Assembly: GCA_024275955.1 (NCBI GenBank)
Contig: JAJRYD010000024.1
Coordinates: 18,353-82,352, forward strand
DNA from: Nitrospirota bacterium
GTDB lineage: Bacteria > Nitrospinota_A > UBA7883 > JACRGQ01
Reading direction: 5' to 3'
Length of the DNA: 64,000 nucleotides
Shown here: piece by piece, positions 8,729-19,100 of the stretch
How the letters are laid out: each line of letters begins with the position of its first letter
Numbering within the stretch: the first letter of the stretch is position 1
Translations under genes and position numbers: made by a program
Notes under the pieces: generated by a model
Databases searched by the model: none
The model's input: only the letters and a program-made list of their open reading frames with translations
What the model was told of the DNA's origin: nothing

Positions 8729-9520
8729 TTATTTTAGGCGTAGCTGAATGTTTAGATGAAGTGCCCTGTTGTAGTGGTAGAGCGCGTTTTTATAGTCGGC
8801 TTTCTGTTCGTACACTTTTCCGATAAGGTGCAGGTTTTGTCCTGTGAGAAGAGGCATCTCAAGCTTTTTATCTATAGCGAGAGCTTTTTTTAGGTACAAA
8901 AGCGCCTTGTCTGGTTCGCCGGTCTTAAGGTATAGCGAGCCGAGGTTTGAATAGGCTGTCGATTTCAGCTGTTCCGTCTTGCCGTTCTTTACAGCGTCAA
9001 AGAATTTTTTTTCCGCTTCTTCGTTTTTGTCGTCTTGCATAAGTATTAGGGCGGTAATGTTATCTAGCTCCGATCTTTCGTTTTCGTCTTTCGGGTTTGT
9101 CATGCTGTCGGCAATATTTTTTGCATCTTCCAGCCTTCTTTTTACTAGAAGCAGTGATATTTTGTTAAGCTTTGAGCGGAAGAGAATATCGTCGTAACCT
9201 TCTATTTCCGCTGTCAGCTTGGCATTGTCGATGTATGAGCTAGCTTTCGGCAGGTCGTTTTGGAGTAGTGCTATTGTTCCAAGCCGGTTGTATGTTTTTG
9301 CAATCGCTTTTCTTCCGTCAAGTTTTTGGTAGATGGCAAGAACAGTTTTAAATCTTCTTGTCGCTCTTTCTAGGTTTCCTTTTCTAAGTTCGCTCTCCGC
9401 CCTTTCAAACGCCTTCTCTCCTGCCGTTGGGTATGAGCTGGTAAATTCCTTAGTTTTAGATGTAGCGCATCCGGTTATGAACAGCAACATAACAACGGCA
9501 GGCAGGACAAATATCTTCAT
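8729..9520 (-). CDS. TPR-repeat lipoprotein of the Mla-like operon
   Basis: 263 residues. The N-terminus ends in a lipobox (LLFITGC, Cys18), so the protein should be lipid-anchored. The remainder is a run of TPR units: AFERAESELRKGNLERATRRFKTVL at 37-61, then AKTYNRLGTIALLQNDLPKA, STAYSNLGSLYLKTGEPDKALLYLKKAL and NLHLIGKVYEQKADYKNALYHYNRAL. Its start overlaps the mlaD stop by four bases, so it is the last gene of a coupled operon with a lipid ABC transporter. It may link that complex to the outer membrane or cell wall; this is inference from context. It is not homologous to MlaA, MlaC or PqiC as far as I can see. Confidence 0.8.
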   Translation of the reverse strand: MKIFVLPAVVMLLFITGCATSKTKEFTSSYPTAGEKAFERAESELRKGNLERATRRFKTVLAIYQKLDGRKAIAKTYNRLGTIALLQNDLPKASSYIDNAKLTAEIEGYDDILFRSKLNKISLLLVKRRLEDAKNIADSMTNPKDENERSELDNITALILMQDDKNEEAEKKFFDAVKNGKTEQLKSTAYSNLGSLYLKTGEPDKALLYLKKALAIDKKLEMPLLTGQNLHLIGKVYEQKADYKNALYHYNRALHLNIQLRLK

Positions 9521-10623
9521 CGGCCGTTACCGCTGTTATAGGGTGATGCCCTACCGGGAGAACCTAACAGAGGATGTTGCTCCTCGGCTGGAACAAGGTT
9601 TTTTACAGGCCACGCGGTTTTCATAGATTGTATAATCATCAGCGTTTCGCTTAACAGCAGTTCCACGTCTTCCAGTATCATAGGTATTTGGGGGGCGACA
9701 GCCTTTATCTCTTTAGCCGTCTCTCCCACCGTTTCCACTGTTTTCTCTATGGTCGGCCCGATGTTTGACAGCATCTTCATCGTTTTATTCATATTTTCCA
9801 ATAGGGTCAAAAGCAGTTTTTGCATTTTGTTAATGTCTAGTTCTTTCGAGGTGGCGTTCACGCGGCCGGAAATTTCGGCAATATTCCCAAAAAGTTCCTT
9901 CGTGCTTTCGACCGTGGCAGGTATATGCTCCGCCGCCTTTTCTACTTCCATTGATATTCTGTTGGCGCGTTCCACAATTTCCTGAAGTCTTTTATACAGC
10001 TCCGCCTTATCGCTGGATAGAAACATTCCGGCAGAAGAATCGCCTTTTTTTATGGCAGTGATGATGGAAGAGAGATCGTTTATGGAAGCGTTAAGTTTTT
10101 TATGGGGGAAGCTGTTGACTATCTCGGTAAGCTTTATGAACGCCTTCTCCGCGGAGTTGATGAGCGGGGATATTCTGTCCATAAGGGTATCTACCTCGAG
10201 CTGTGAAGATTCGAGCGGAATGGTACTTCCGCTTTCTATTATCGGCTGATTTTTGGAACCGCCGATTATGGAGAACTCTTTTTTACCAAATACCGCCAGC
10301 GCGCCCATCGCCATCGACGCGTCTTTGTGTATGCGTGGGTGGTAGGCTTCTTCTATCTTCATGGTCAGTTCTATATTGTCATCTTCGTTAAGCTTTATAT
10401 CGGTTATCATTCCTACTTTTATTCCAGAAAAATACACGTTCGCGCTTCTTTCTATTCCATCTGCCGAAGATACGATGGTTTTAAGATAGAAATAGTCTGC
10501 GAAAATCCTTTCTTTCTGGGCCCACACCGCAAACATGGCGGAAAGAAGCAGTATAGGGACAAGTACAAACATCCAGATAAGCAGTTTCTTCTGCGGCGGC
10601 GTTAGCTTATGTACATAGTGCAT
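9517..10623 (-). CDS. mlaD: MlaD-like MCE-domain substrate-binding protein
   Basis: 368 residues. One N-terminal membrane helix (about 13-34) is followed by an MCE domain at about 40-120 (FYLKTIVSSADGIERSANVYFSGIKVGMITDIKL). Residues 150-340 form a long helical region, probably a coiled-coil needle or tunnel segment as in larger MCE proteins. MCE proteins form hexameric rings in the periplasm that carry lipids between the membranes. It lies between the ATPase gene and the TPR lipoprotein gene in one operon. Confidence 0.9.
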   Translation of the reverse strand: MHYVHKLTPPQKKLLIWMFVLVPILLLSAMFAVWAQKERIFADYFYLKTIVSSADGIERSANVYFSGIKVGMITDIKLNEDDNIELTMKIEEAYHPRIHKDASMAMGALAVFGKKEFSIIGGSKNQPIIESGSTIPLESSQLEVDTLMDRISPLINSAEKAFIKLTEIVNSFPHKKLNASINDLSSIITAIKKGDSSAGMFLSSDKAELYKRLQEIVERANRISMEVEKAAEHIPATVESTKELFGNIAEISGRVNATSKELDINKMQKLLLTLLENMNKTMKMLSNIGPTIEKTVETVGETAKEIKAVAPQIPMILEDVELLLSETLMIIQSMKTAWPVKNLVPAEEQHPLLGSPGRASPYNSGNGR

Positions 10624-10626
10624 TAT

Positions 10627-11403
10627 TTATTCCGCGGTCCTTTCTCGGCTGAAAAACTTGGTCAGGCCAGCATCTTGTTCGTTTGAGTAGTCTCTAAGTG
10701 ATTTTAGGTATTGTATGATTATAGGAGATTGAGACTCCAGAGCATCGGCGAATTTGACAAGCTTGCTATCGAGAAAAATATAAAGACTGTTAGCGCAGGC
10801 GGCGGCAAGAGCCGGAGAGCTTGTAGTGATTAGAATGGTGGTCTTTTCTTTTTGGAGATCTCTTATATAGCCTGCTACTTTAACGAAACCATCGGGGTCT
10901 AGGTCGCCGGCGGTCGGCTCGTGAATAAAGAGCAGTTTTGGTTTTTGAATAATCGCTCGCGCCATCTGCACAAGGCGGGTATCGTTCCGCGAGAGATCGC
11001 TCGGAAATTTTTCCGATATTTTTTCCAGCCCGAACCTTATGAGGGTGGGGCGTATTTTTTCGACCATTTCGCCGTAAGCGGTGCCGCTATGGTACATGAG
11101 AGGTAGGCCTATATTTCCGGCAACGGTAAGGTTGTCGAGCAAAGATGGGCCTTTGGGTACATAGCCTATTTTCCGCAGTATCTTTGCCTGTCCCTGTTTT
11201 TTTACCGCGAGGATATTCTCGCCTTCAATAATTACTTCTCCGCTTGTAACCGGAATTAGGCCGAGGCATATTTTGATTATTACCGATTTCCCGGAGTTGT
11301 GAGGGCCTAGTATGACAGCGGTATCGCCGGCAGGCAGATGAAAGTTTATTCCGCCTGCCTTAACCGAGAAAAGATCGAAAGAAACTGATTTTAGCTTTAT
11401 CAT
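10627..11403 (-). CDS. mlaF: MlaF-like ABC transporter ATPase with degenerate catalytic motifs
   Basis: 258 residues with the ABC ATPase layout. The Walker A loop is intact (GPHNSGKS, 33-40). Other motifs are not: the Q-loop position reads YVPK (K84), the signature is LSRND (137-141) instead of LSGGQ, the Walker B Asp is replaced by His (LLFIHEP, H161) although the next Glu is kept, and the H-loop His is absent (TTSSP near 195). By position it should energise MlaE/MlaD lipid transport. With these changes normal ATP hydrolysis is doubtful. The reading frame is intact and overlaps mlaE by four bases, so it is not simply decaying by truncation. Confidence 0.88.
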   Translation of the reverse strand: MIKLKSVSFDLFSVKAGGINFHLPAGDTAVILGPHNSGKSVIIKICLGLIPVTSGEVIIEGENILAVKKQGQAKILRKIGYVPKGPSLLDNLTVAGNIGLPLMYHSGTAYGEMVEKIRPTLIRFGLEKISEKFPSDLSRNDTRLVQMARAIIQKPKLLFIHEPTAGDLDPDGFVKVAGYIRDLQKEKTTILITTSSPALAAACANSLYIFLDSKLVKFADALESQSPIIIQYLKSLRDYSNEQDAGLTKFFSRERTAE

Positions 11404-12266
11404 GCCAGCAGGTAATAGGTTATCGACATTATCATGTTGAACTTGTAACAGAGCAGGTAGGAGTTTACCAGCGCCGCCGATGTCTGCTGAGGCAGTTCCG
11501 TAGATGATTTCTCTACGCTAAGCCCGTGGTAAATGCAGACAAGCGCTATGGTAAGCCCTAGTAACGCGCTTTTGATGCCGCAGAGGAGCAGGTCGGTAAG
11601 AGTGAGCGAAGCTACGAAATCTATAAGTAATGATTCAATACTTACATTTTCACGAAAAATAGAAATCGCCATCGCCGAGGCTAGGGTGACAAGCACGAAG
11701 TAGAAGCTTAATGCGACGTTGGAAATGGTAAGGCCCAGTATTCTCGGCATATGGAAATACTTTACGATGCTTATCCCCATCGAGTCGAGAATCTCGTCGT
11801 GGTGTTTGAGCCTCATAGTTCCAAGCTCTATGGTTATGGCAGATGCCGACCGCGCTATAAGTATAAGTGTTGTCAGTAGCGGAGCCAGCTCTCTTATGAT
11901 GACCGAAACCAGAAGCTCCATCATCATCTTGTCGGTTGCGAACGCGCTGGAAAAGGAGATGAGCTGTATCATCAGCACGCCGCCCACCATAGCGGAAATA
12001 CTTCCGACAACGAAAAAGGCATCAACCCCGGAAAAAATTATCTGGTGCGTGAGTATGTTTTTTACAAACTTCCATTGACTGCCTTTTATCTGTATAGCGG
12101 CGGCGGCAAAACCTATAAAAATACTGAGTAGCTGAAGATAAAACCGCCCCACGGCAATCAGACCAGCGGCAACTTGTTCTAGCAGTCCGTCGGTACCTTC
12201 ACTGGGAAAATCTTTCCTTGCCGTCGGCAGTTGTTCTATATGTTCGCCGCTAATGTTAAGTGGCAC
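11400..12266 (-). CDS. mlaE: MlaE-like permease of the lipid transporter
   Basis: 288 residues. A hydrophilic N-terminus is followed by an amphipathic segment and about five membrane helices (near 80-110, 118-145, 165-195, 210-240 and 255-285). The family motif is RELAPLLTTLILIARSASAI followed by IELGTMRLKHHDEILDSMGI. The family norm at the second part is closer to AELGTM. MlaE is the inner-membrane permease of Mla-type phospholipid transport. First gene of the operon mlaE-mlaF-mlaD-TPR lipoprotein; all junctions overlap or nearly touch. Confidence 0.9.
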   Translation of the reverse strand: MPLNISGEHIEQLPTARKDFPSEGTDGLLEQVAAGLIAVGRFYLQLLSIFIGFAAAAIQIKGSQWKFVKNILTHQIIFSGVDAFFVVGSISAMVGGVLMIQLISFSSAFATDKMMMELLVSVIIRELAPLLTTLILIARSASAITIELGTMRLKHHDEILDSMGISIVKYFHMPRILGLTISNVALSFYFVLVTLASAMAISIFRENVSIESLLIDFVASLTLTDLLLCGIKSALLGLTIALVCIYHGLSVEKSSTELPQQTSAALVNSYLLCYKFNMIMSITYYLLA

Positions 12267-12374
12267 CTAAAGCCCCTCTTTTTTTCTAACGCCAGAATTA
12301 TACTTCAATTACCTGACTGCAGGTAAGCTAAAACCGCACAATATCTATCTAGAAGTTTAGGCGGGGCTGTCTTG

Positions 12375-13394
12375 CTATTTTATATTAATTTCCCAGCGTG
12401 TGAGCCGGCTCGCGAGCCTAATGTTAAGCCCTTTCTTACCGACAGCTATCGGGTGCTGGTCTTTCTCTACCTCTACCACGGCATCTTTTCTATCGTGATT
12501 GCACCATATCTTTTTTACTTTCGCAGGGGTTAGAGCGGCGGAGATATATTTTTGCGGGTCTTCAGACCACTCGATGATGTCTATCTTTTCTCCGTCCAGC
12601 TCGTCCATTATTCGTCTTACTCTCTCGCCGGCCGGGCCGATGCAGGAACCTTTTGCGTCGATTTTTTCATTTTTGCTTACAACCGCTATTTTGGACTGGC
12701 CGGCAGTATCTCTGGCAATTCCTCTAATAACTACATGCCCATCGTTTATTTCCGGTATCTCCCTTACAAAAAGCGCGCCAAGCAGTAACGGGTGCGTACG
12801 CGAAAGTATATAGATAGGCTCTTTGCCATGCCTCGTGACATCAATTACCACAGCCTGAACCACCGAATCCATTTCCAGCTTTTCCCTGAACAGCTGTTCC
12901 TTTCGCGGAAGAACCGCCCGTTTTAATCCTGCTTTACAGAGGATATCTCCGTAGCTGTTTTCTCCCTTTACCTCCACTGCTACCATTTTCCACTTCTGTA
13001 GTTCCATCTTGTCTTTGATATGGTCTGCCGCTATTTCGTCCATGCTTTTTTTCATCGTTCGGCGTACAACCATCGCCGCCAGACGGCCGATGTTAGGATA
13101 GTCAAAAGGTATAGCAACTTCGTCGCCGGTTTTTATCTCGCGGTTTTTCTCTCTCGCTTCGTCGATGGCAATTTCGGTTGAAGGGTCGTTCACCTCTTCC
13201 TGCGCCCTTTTCATCTGAAAAAGTAAAAAACTTTTTGCCTCTATGTCAAAAACTGCCTTAAGGTTTTTCTCTCCCGTTTTTAAGCGGGCGGCAATGCTAA
13301 TGCCGGATTCAAGCGCGTTTACTATCTGAGAGCTTTCTACGCCTCTAGCGGAAGCTATTTCATTAAACAGTTCTTCTATATTTTCTTGGCTCAC
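12375..13394 (-). CDS. nusA: Transcription termination/antitermination factor NusA (short form)
   Basis: 339 residues. The N-terminal RNA polymerase-binding domain occupies 1-120, an S1 domain about 130-200, and two KH domains follow (KGSCIGPAGERVRRIMDEL near 250, then HPIAVGKKGLNIRLASRLT to the end). It lacks the C-terminal acidic repeats of the E. coli protein, as in many other phyla. The start overlaps the rimP stop (GTGA), the common rimP-nusA order, but infB does not follow here; it lies 9 kb away. Confidence 0.95.
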   Translation of the reverse strand: MSQENIEELFNEIASARGVESSQIVNALESGISIAARLKTGEKNLKAVFDIEAKSFLLFQMKRAQEEVNDPSTEIAIDEAREKNREIKTGDEVAIPFDYPNIGRLAAMVVRRTMKKSMDEIAADHIKDKMELQKWKMVAVEVKGENSYGDILCKAGLKRAVLPRKEQLFREKLEMDSVVQAVVIDVTRHGKEPIYILSRTHPLLLGALFVREIPEINDGHVVIRGIARDTAGQSKIAVVSKNEKIDAKGSCIGPAGERVRRIMDELDGEKIDIIEWSEDPQKYISAALTPAKVKKIWCNHDRKDAVVEVEKDQHPIAVGKKGLNIRLASRLTRWEINIK

Positions 13395-13858
13395 TCTTCA
13401 AACTCCAGTTTTGCTTTTGCGACATCATCAAATAAGAAGCGGTAGCTTATACCATTTTCGGCTTCGGTAATGACAAAATTTTCCGGTCCATCCCCTTTTT
13501 TCAGCCTCCCTATAACCTGTCTAGGGCCGTCGAACGCTTTGCGAAACGTTATTTTTACCAGCCGGCCACAGCTTTTTTGGAAATGGAGAGGTTTTTTTAA
13601 GGTTCTCGTAAGCCCCGGCGACGATACTTCCAGCGAATAGGCTCCATGAATTATATCTTCCATCTCAAGGATATCTCCAAGATACCGGCTGACGGTTGCG
13701 CATTCTTCGTGCCTTATTCCGCCGTCTTTGTCTAGATATACCTTAAGCATATTTTTGCCGCCCCCTTTAAAAAACTCGATATCGTAAATAGAAATCGACT
13801 CTTTTTTTAAAAGAGGCTCAAGCAGTGCCGCTATCCTTTTTGCCGTGCTGTCATTCAT
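13391..13858 (-). CDS. rimP: Ribosome maturation factor RimP
   Basis: 155 residues, the standard length. The family motifs are present: LKVYLDKDGGIRHEECATVSR and YSLEVSSPGLTRTLKKPLHF. RimP assists 30S subunit assembly. It is coupled to nusA by a four-base overlap and lies 30 bases downstream of the GspM-like gene, so the four genes 15918-12375 are probably one transcript. Confidence 0.95.
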   Translation of the reverse strand: MNDSTAKRIAALLEPLLKKESISIYDIEFFKGGGKNMLKVYLDKDGGIRHEECATVSRYLGDILEMEDIIHGAYSLEVSSPGLTRTLKKPLHFQKSCGRLVKITFRKAFDGPRQVIGRLKKGDGPENFVITEAENGISYRFLFDDVAKAKLEFEE

Positions 13859-13888
13859 CGTAAGTTTTAGATTTAATTTTAAGTAGGT

Positions 13889-14509
13889 TTATGGCAGGTA
13901 CCGAAGACCAGAAAGAAGGAGCCTCACTGAAAGGGTTTCCGGCTTGTCGTCGGGATAGCTTTCCTTTAGCGAATTTATTTTGGCCTCGCGGATTATTACC
14001 GCTTTTTCATTGTTTTCAATGTTCCGCATAAATACTGTCAGCTGTGAAAGAGTGCCGCCAAACGACACCTTTATATTTACTCTCTCGAAGCCTTTTAGCC
14101 TGTCAACTTTTTCGACCTTTGTTGATGTAATGGTAAGGCCGGCAGTGGTCGCTATGTTTCTTGTAAGCGCTATCAGCTTACCGGCCGCTATGTCGGAAGT
14201 CTGGCCGTCAAAACATCTAGCGACCATCATGTTGAACTTGGACGAGAGTAACGTATTCCTCATGCTACTCTCGCTAGAGCTGTCGACCACCGATTTATAG
14301 CGCTGAACCCGCTTTGCCACGCTTGCGATTTCCTTTTTCAGTTCCGTGTTGTGAATGTAAGCTGGCTCTATAATAAAAAAGTAGGCGAGAATCGCTCCGG
14401 CAATCACGCTTCCATAGATGAGGAACTTTCTGTCCCTCTCAGACGCAGAGGCGAAACTTTTGGAGAGTATCTGAGAAATTCCAGAGATATACTTGCTCTC
14501 TTCGCTCAT
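13889..14509 (-). CDS. GspM/PilO-like secretion or pilus assembly protein
   Basis: 206 residues: a cytoplasmic N-terminus, one membrane helix (about 29-49), a coiled-coil stretch (55-95) and a C-terminal ferredoxin-like domain (about 110-205) with KVSFGGTLSQLTVFMRNIE. This is the layout of GspM/PilO, inner-membrane platform proteins of type II secretion and type IV pili. It overlaps the GspL-like gene by four bases. No other secretion genes are nearby. Confidence 0.75.
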   Translation of the reverse strand: MSEESKYISGISQILSKSFASASERDRKFLIYGSVIAGAILAYFFIIEPAYIHNTELKKEIASVAKRVQRYKSVVDSSSESSMRNTLLSSKFNMMVARCFDGQTSDIAAGKLIALTRNIATTAGLTITSTKVEKVDRLKGFERVNIKVSFGGTLSQLTVFMRNIENNEKAVIIREAKINSLKESYPDDKPETLSVRLLLSGLRYLP

Positions 14510-15918
14510 TCCCTGAACATTCCTATTTTAAATTTTTCCTTGCTTCCGGCAGCTTTAACAGGCCCGATCATTTTTACATCTTTGAACATAGCGGTACTCT
14601 CAAGGGTATTGAGCAGAGATGTAGCTTTGCTGGAAATCCCAGACAGCGCTATCTCTTTACCCCTTATGTCGATTTCGACAAGGTGCGTATTGCGTGGCAG
14701 TGCCGATGTAAGGGTGGAAAGCAGAGATAGGTTCAACGCCGAAGATTCAAAAAAACCGGAAAAAGAGCTTGAGTACCGCTGAAGCTCCTCCACTTTTATC
14801 AGTACCTTTTCCGTCTCCGATGCTTCAGATTTTAACGCGGCAAGCTCGTCGCCAAGACGGTTAAGCATATTTTGCTTTACTCCTACCACGGTGCCGGCCC
14901 AGATTGCCAGAAGCAGAATAAAAACAGCCGTAGCGAGAGCGACGTTTCTTTTAACTCCGCTAACGGAAGAACTTCTTAAATGCCGCGGGATGAAGTTGAA
15001 GCCGGTTCTTTTACCGCTATAGCTCTCTATGCCGGTAAGCTTAGAGACGAAACTAAAGCTGTTGTCGGTTTGGCTTTTTGGCAGTTTTTCGATATTCGAA
15101 GATTCAAAGATGGAACTTGCGGATAGCTGTTTTGCCGTTCGGCTTGCTAAAAGCCCTCCGCCGGCGATGTAAACCGCTTTGAGAAAATCGGAAAGCGAGT
15201 TGATGCCGGCTACGAGCCGTATCTGTCCTATCTCGGACAAAAGCTGTTCCGTAATTATATTGGCGGAAGATTCCGCCATATGATGCGGCCCTGAAAACAC
15301 TTCTTCGGCTATAGGTATGGTGAACCTCTTAAAACGGGAATAAAGAAGGCAGGTTCCATCTACGATGCTCATTTCAAAACCGTCGGGGGTTATTTCGATG
15401 AAAGTTCTTTTGGCGGCGCATCCGGCTGTCGGAAAAAGCGATGCCGCGGAGGAGATAGAGATAATTTCCGGCGACAATCCGGCATTGATAGCGCTCTCAT
15501 AATATTTGTCAAAATCTTCCGCCCTCAGGCCGGCTATATTCAGCCTATAGTTAGCTTCGTCGCTGTCTGTAACGCAGTAGTCGTAACAAAGTTTCTCGGC
15601 AGGTATCGGGAAAATCCGCATCACCTCAAACTCCATCATCTTTTTAAGAGTTTCGGTGTTAGTAGCCGGAATTTCCAATGAAGTGATCTGGGCAACTATA
15701 CGGGGAAGGAGAATTACGACAGAAGTTTCGCCCCCCGAAACATTTTCTATCTCTTGTCTTACTCTTTGGGCTGTTTCCGGCTGTAGAAAACTGCCGGTTA
15801 CGGTAACCGTTTTTATATGGTTGTTGTTGCTCCATCTTTCAGAGAAAATGGAGACAGAGCAGAGCTGTTCCTTAAGGTCTACAATGGCCAGATTGTGCAT
15901 ACCGCCCAAGTCTAACAT
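14506..15918 (-). CDS. GspL-like protein (PilM- and PilN-type domains in one chain)
   Basis: 470 residues. The first 300 or so form an actin-like PilM/GspL cytoplasmic domain (IVVVILLP-type strand near 65, EVMRIFPIPAEKLCYDY near 95, YIAGGGLLASR near 250). A membrane helix at about 318-340 (NVALATAVFILLLAIWAGTV) and a PilN-type periplasmic part with a coiled coil follow. In type II secretion, GspL recruits the ATPase GspE and pairs with GspM, which is the next gene. Whether it serves secretion or a pilus cannot be decided without the missing partners. Divergent from the Sel1 gene. Confidence 0.78.
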   Translation of the reverse strand: MLDLGGMHNLAIVDLKEQLCSVSIFSERWSNNNHIKTVTVTGSFLQPETAQRVRQEIENVSGGETSVVILLPRIVAQITSLEIPATNTETLKKMMEFEVMRIFPIPAEKLCYDYCVTDSDEANYRLNIAGLRAEDFDKYYESAINAGLSPEIISISSAASLFPTAGCAAKRTFIEITPDGFEMSIVDGTCLLYSRFKRFTIPIAEEVFSGPHHMAESSANIITEQLLSEIGQIRLVAGINSLSDFLKAVYIAGGGLLASRTAKQLSASSIFESSNIEKLPKSQTDNSFSFVSKLTGIESYSGKRTGFNFIPRHLRSSSVSGVKRNVALATAVFILLLAIWAGTVVGVKQNMLNRLGDELAALKSEASETEKVLIKVEELQRYSSSFSGFFESSALNLSLLSTLTSALPRNTHLVEIDIRGKEIALSGISSKATSLLNTLESTAMFKDVKMIGPVKAAGSKEKFKIGMFRE

Positions 15919-16111
15919 GTCTACAGGGCGGTGTGAGAGTGCTTCTTGCTTCTACTTTGCTGAGGCTCTGGAATATTGGGCATAGTTGATGGCGGTGAGG
16001 TGGAACAGGTTATCTTGTACCGGCTCTGGAAGATTTTTTGCCCATAAGCACTGGTTTTGCAGAATACAGTAAAAAAGCACTAATGAATGGTGGAGAAATG
16101 CCGATTAACTG

Positions 16112-19100
16112 TTGATCCGTCATACACTTAATGAGAGGAGTAGAAACCTGTTTTTTAAAGCTTTAGCAACGCTATTTTTAAGCTTTTGCCTTTTGCCCCA
16201 TCTTTCCTATGCTGGCCAGCCGGTAGCTGTAGATAAGATATCTATAGCTATTCTCCACGAGCTGGCCAGAGAAGGCGATATGGAGGCTAGATTTCAGCTT
16301 GGGGAGCTTTATAGCAGTGATGAATATGAAGGCAGAGATATCTGGCAGGCGGCGCAATGGTATGAAATGGCCGCCAAGCAGAACCACAGGAGAGCGCAAT
16401 ATCTGTTGGGGCTGATGTATGAAACCGGAAACGGAGTAATGGAAAGCCAAGAATCTGCCGCCAAATGGTATAAGAAAACCGCGCGGTGGGGGCATCCCGA
16501 AGCTCAGCTTAGAATTGGTATTATGTGTAACGAGGGACGCGGAGTTCCACAGAGCTATTCTCAGGCGGTTATCTGGTTCAAAAGGGCGGCAAGGCAAAAC
16601 ATTGCCGAAGCCCAGTATCTGTTTGCTCTTAAGCTTTTTTCTGGAGAGGGAACTATAGCGAGCCGTGAGATGGCGGCCAAATGGTTTCGAAAGGCGGCTC
16701 TACAGGGGCATTCCGGTGCGCAGGCCCGTTTGGGAGATATGTTCCAAAAAGGATATGTAGAGACAGATTATTCCCTCGCGGAGAAATGGTACCTGAAATC
16801 TGCCGAGCAGGGAGACCCCGAAGGACAGTACCACCTTGCGAAAATGCACAACGATAAAAAATCGGAAAACCCAAGCGAAGAGATAGCTATGAGGTGGTAC
16901 GAAGAAGCCGGAAGGCAAGGCTATGTTAAAGCCCAGTTTGAGCTTGCGGAGTTGCTCCGCAAGAATGGCGAGAAGGCTGAGGCGGCCAAATGGTATCACA
17001 AAGCGGCCGAACTTGGCCACATGGATGCACAGTTTGCCATTGCTCAATATTTAGATAAATCGGGTGATGGCGAAGATGAGGCGGCTGTATGGTACAAAAG
17101 AGCGGCCGAACAGGGGCATATGGAAGCCCAATTTCAAATTGCGAATCATTATGCCAAAGGGCTTGGAGTGGAAGAAGATATCTCTATCGCAGCGGAGTGG
17201 TACATAAAGTCCGCCGTGCAGGGGCATCCAGAGGCTATTTTCATAATTGGCGACTACTATGAAAACGGCAAAGGGGTCGAACGCGACTATCTCACAGCAA
17301 GAGAGTGGTTCGAAAAATCGTCTAGGAACGGCAACAAGGTTGCCAGCTATAGGTTGGCAAGGTTTGCCGATCTTGGTCTTGGCGAGCCGGTTGACCCCCA
17401 AAAGGCGGTAGAGCTATATACAAAGTCGGCCCAAAAAGGCTACGACAAGGCGGAATACAGCCTTGGCAAAAAACTTTTTGACGGCGACGGCATCGAGAGA
17501 GATCTTTCCAGCGCGGCTGAATGGTTTGGCAAAGCCTCTTCAAAAAAACATAGAGAAGCTTCCTACGCGCTTGGGCGTATGTACGAAAATGGTTTTGGGG
17601 TTCAGCGAAATATGGAAAAAGCTATAAAGTTATATAAAACCGCCGGAGAAAAAGGAGACGCAAAAGCGCTTTACGCGCTTGGGGTTATTTACTTTAGCGG
17701 CAACGGTACAAAAAGGGATTTTCGCCAAGCCGCCATCCGGTTCCGGCAAGCGGCCGAACATGGCGATAAAAGAGGCAATGTCTCTCTTGGAAAGATGTAT
17801 CAAGCTGGCCGAGGAGTTCCCAAAGATTATATAGAAGCGGTTGTATGGTACCGCGGAGCGGCAGGAGCCGGCTACCCGGAGTCTGGCATTCCAGGCACTG
17901 ATTATAACGGCAAAGAAGACGGTTTTGCCGAGGCGCAGTATCATATCGCGGAGATATGGTCGGCCGGTCTTTTGCCGGAAGGAATAGATACAACAAGAGC
18001 CGCATGGTGGTATAGAAGAGCGGCAAAGCAAGACTACCTTAAGGCGCAGTTGAAACTGGCAGAATATTATTACAACGGAACAGGGGTGATGCCCGACTAC
18101 GGCGAAGCCTTTAGGTGGTACGCGAAAGCGGCTCGTAACGGGGATGGAAAAGCCGGTTTCCTGCTTGCCGAAATGTATGAGGAAGGGAAGGGAACCTCCC
18201 CGAATATTAAGCAGGCGGTAAGATGGTATGAAATCGTTGCGGATAATGGAAATCTTTCCGCCCAGCTAAGGCTCGCGTCGCTTTTTGAAAATGGCAAAGA
18301 AGGAATAAAGCCGGATTACTCTAAATCTGCCGATTGGTACGAGATGGCCGCCGAACAAGGCGATGTCGGTTCCCAGTTAAAAATCGCGGAGATATACGAG
18401 ACGATGAAAGGAAGGGATCTTAACCTTCTCAAAGCATCGAAGTGGTACATGATAGCCGCCGATAGCGGAAACATGGAAGCCCAGTTTAAGGTAGCCGAGA
18501 TGTATGAAATCGGCGAAGGTCTGCCGGTTGACTCTGCTAAAGCTATAGAGTGGTACACAAGAGTCGCGGAGCAGGGAGACAGGGAAGCGGCGTTAAAGCT
18601 TGGACAACTCTACGAAGACGGTGAACTGGTTATGCTAAACCTTGAAAAGGCGGCTAGATGGTACCGTATGGCGGCAAATCATGGGGATAACATAGCTTCG
18701 ATGAAGCTTGCCAAAATGTACGAAATCGGCAGAGGGGTGGAAAAGGACTTCGCGCAGGCGGCAATCTATTATCGCCCTGTTGCGGATGGCGGCAACAAGG
18801 AAGCGCAGTTCCGGCTGGCCGAAATAATAATGAATGTTCCCAGAGTTGGCGGCACCGCAAGAGAAGCTTTGCGGTACTACCTTAAAGCGGCGGAAAATGG
18901 GCATATGGAGGCGGCCTATAATATGGGCGAAATGTTTATGAACGGTAACGGAGTCGCTAAAGATATTCCGCTCGCTATCGAATGGTTCGAGAGGATAGCT
19001 GACGAGGGCCACGCCGACGCTATGTATAGGGTTGCGAAGATATATTACAACGGTGAAGCGGAAGTAGAAAAAAACTTTCAAAAGGCGGCAAGCTGGTATG

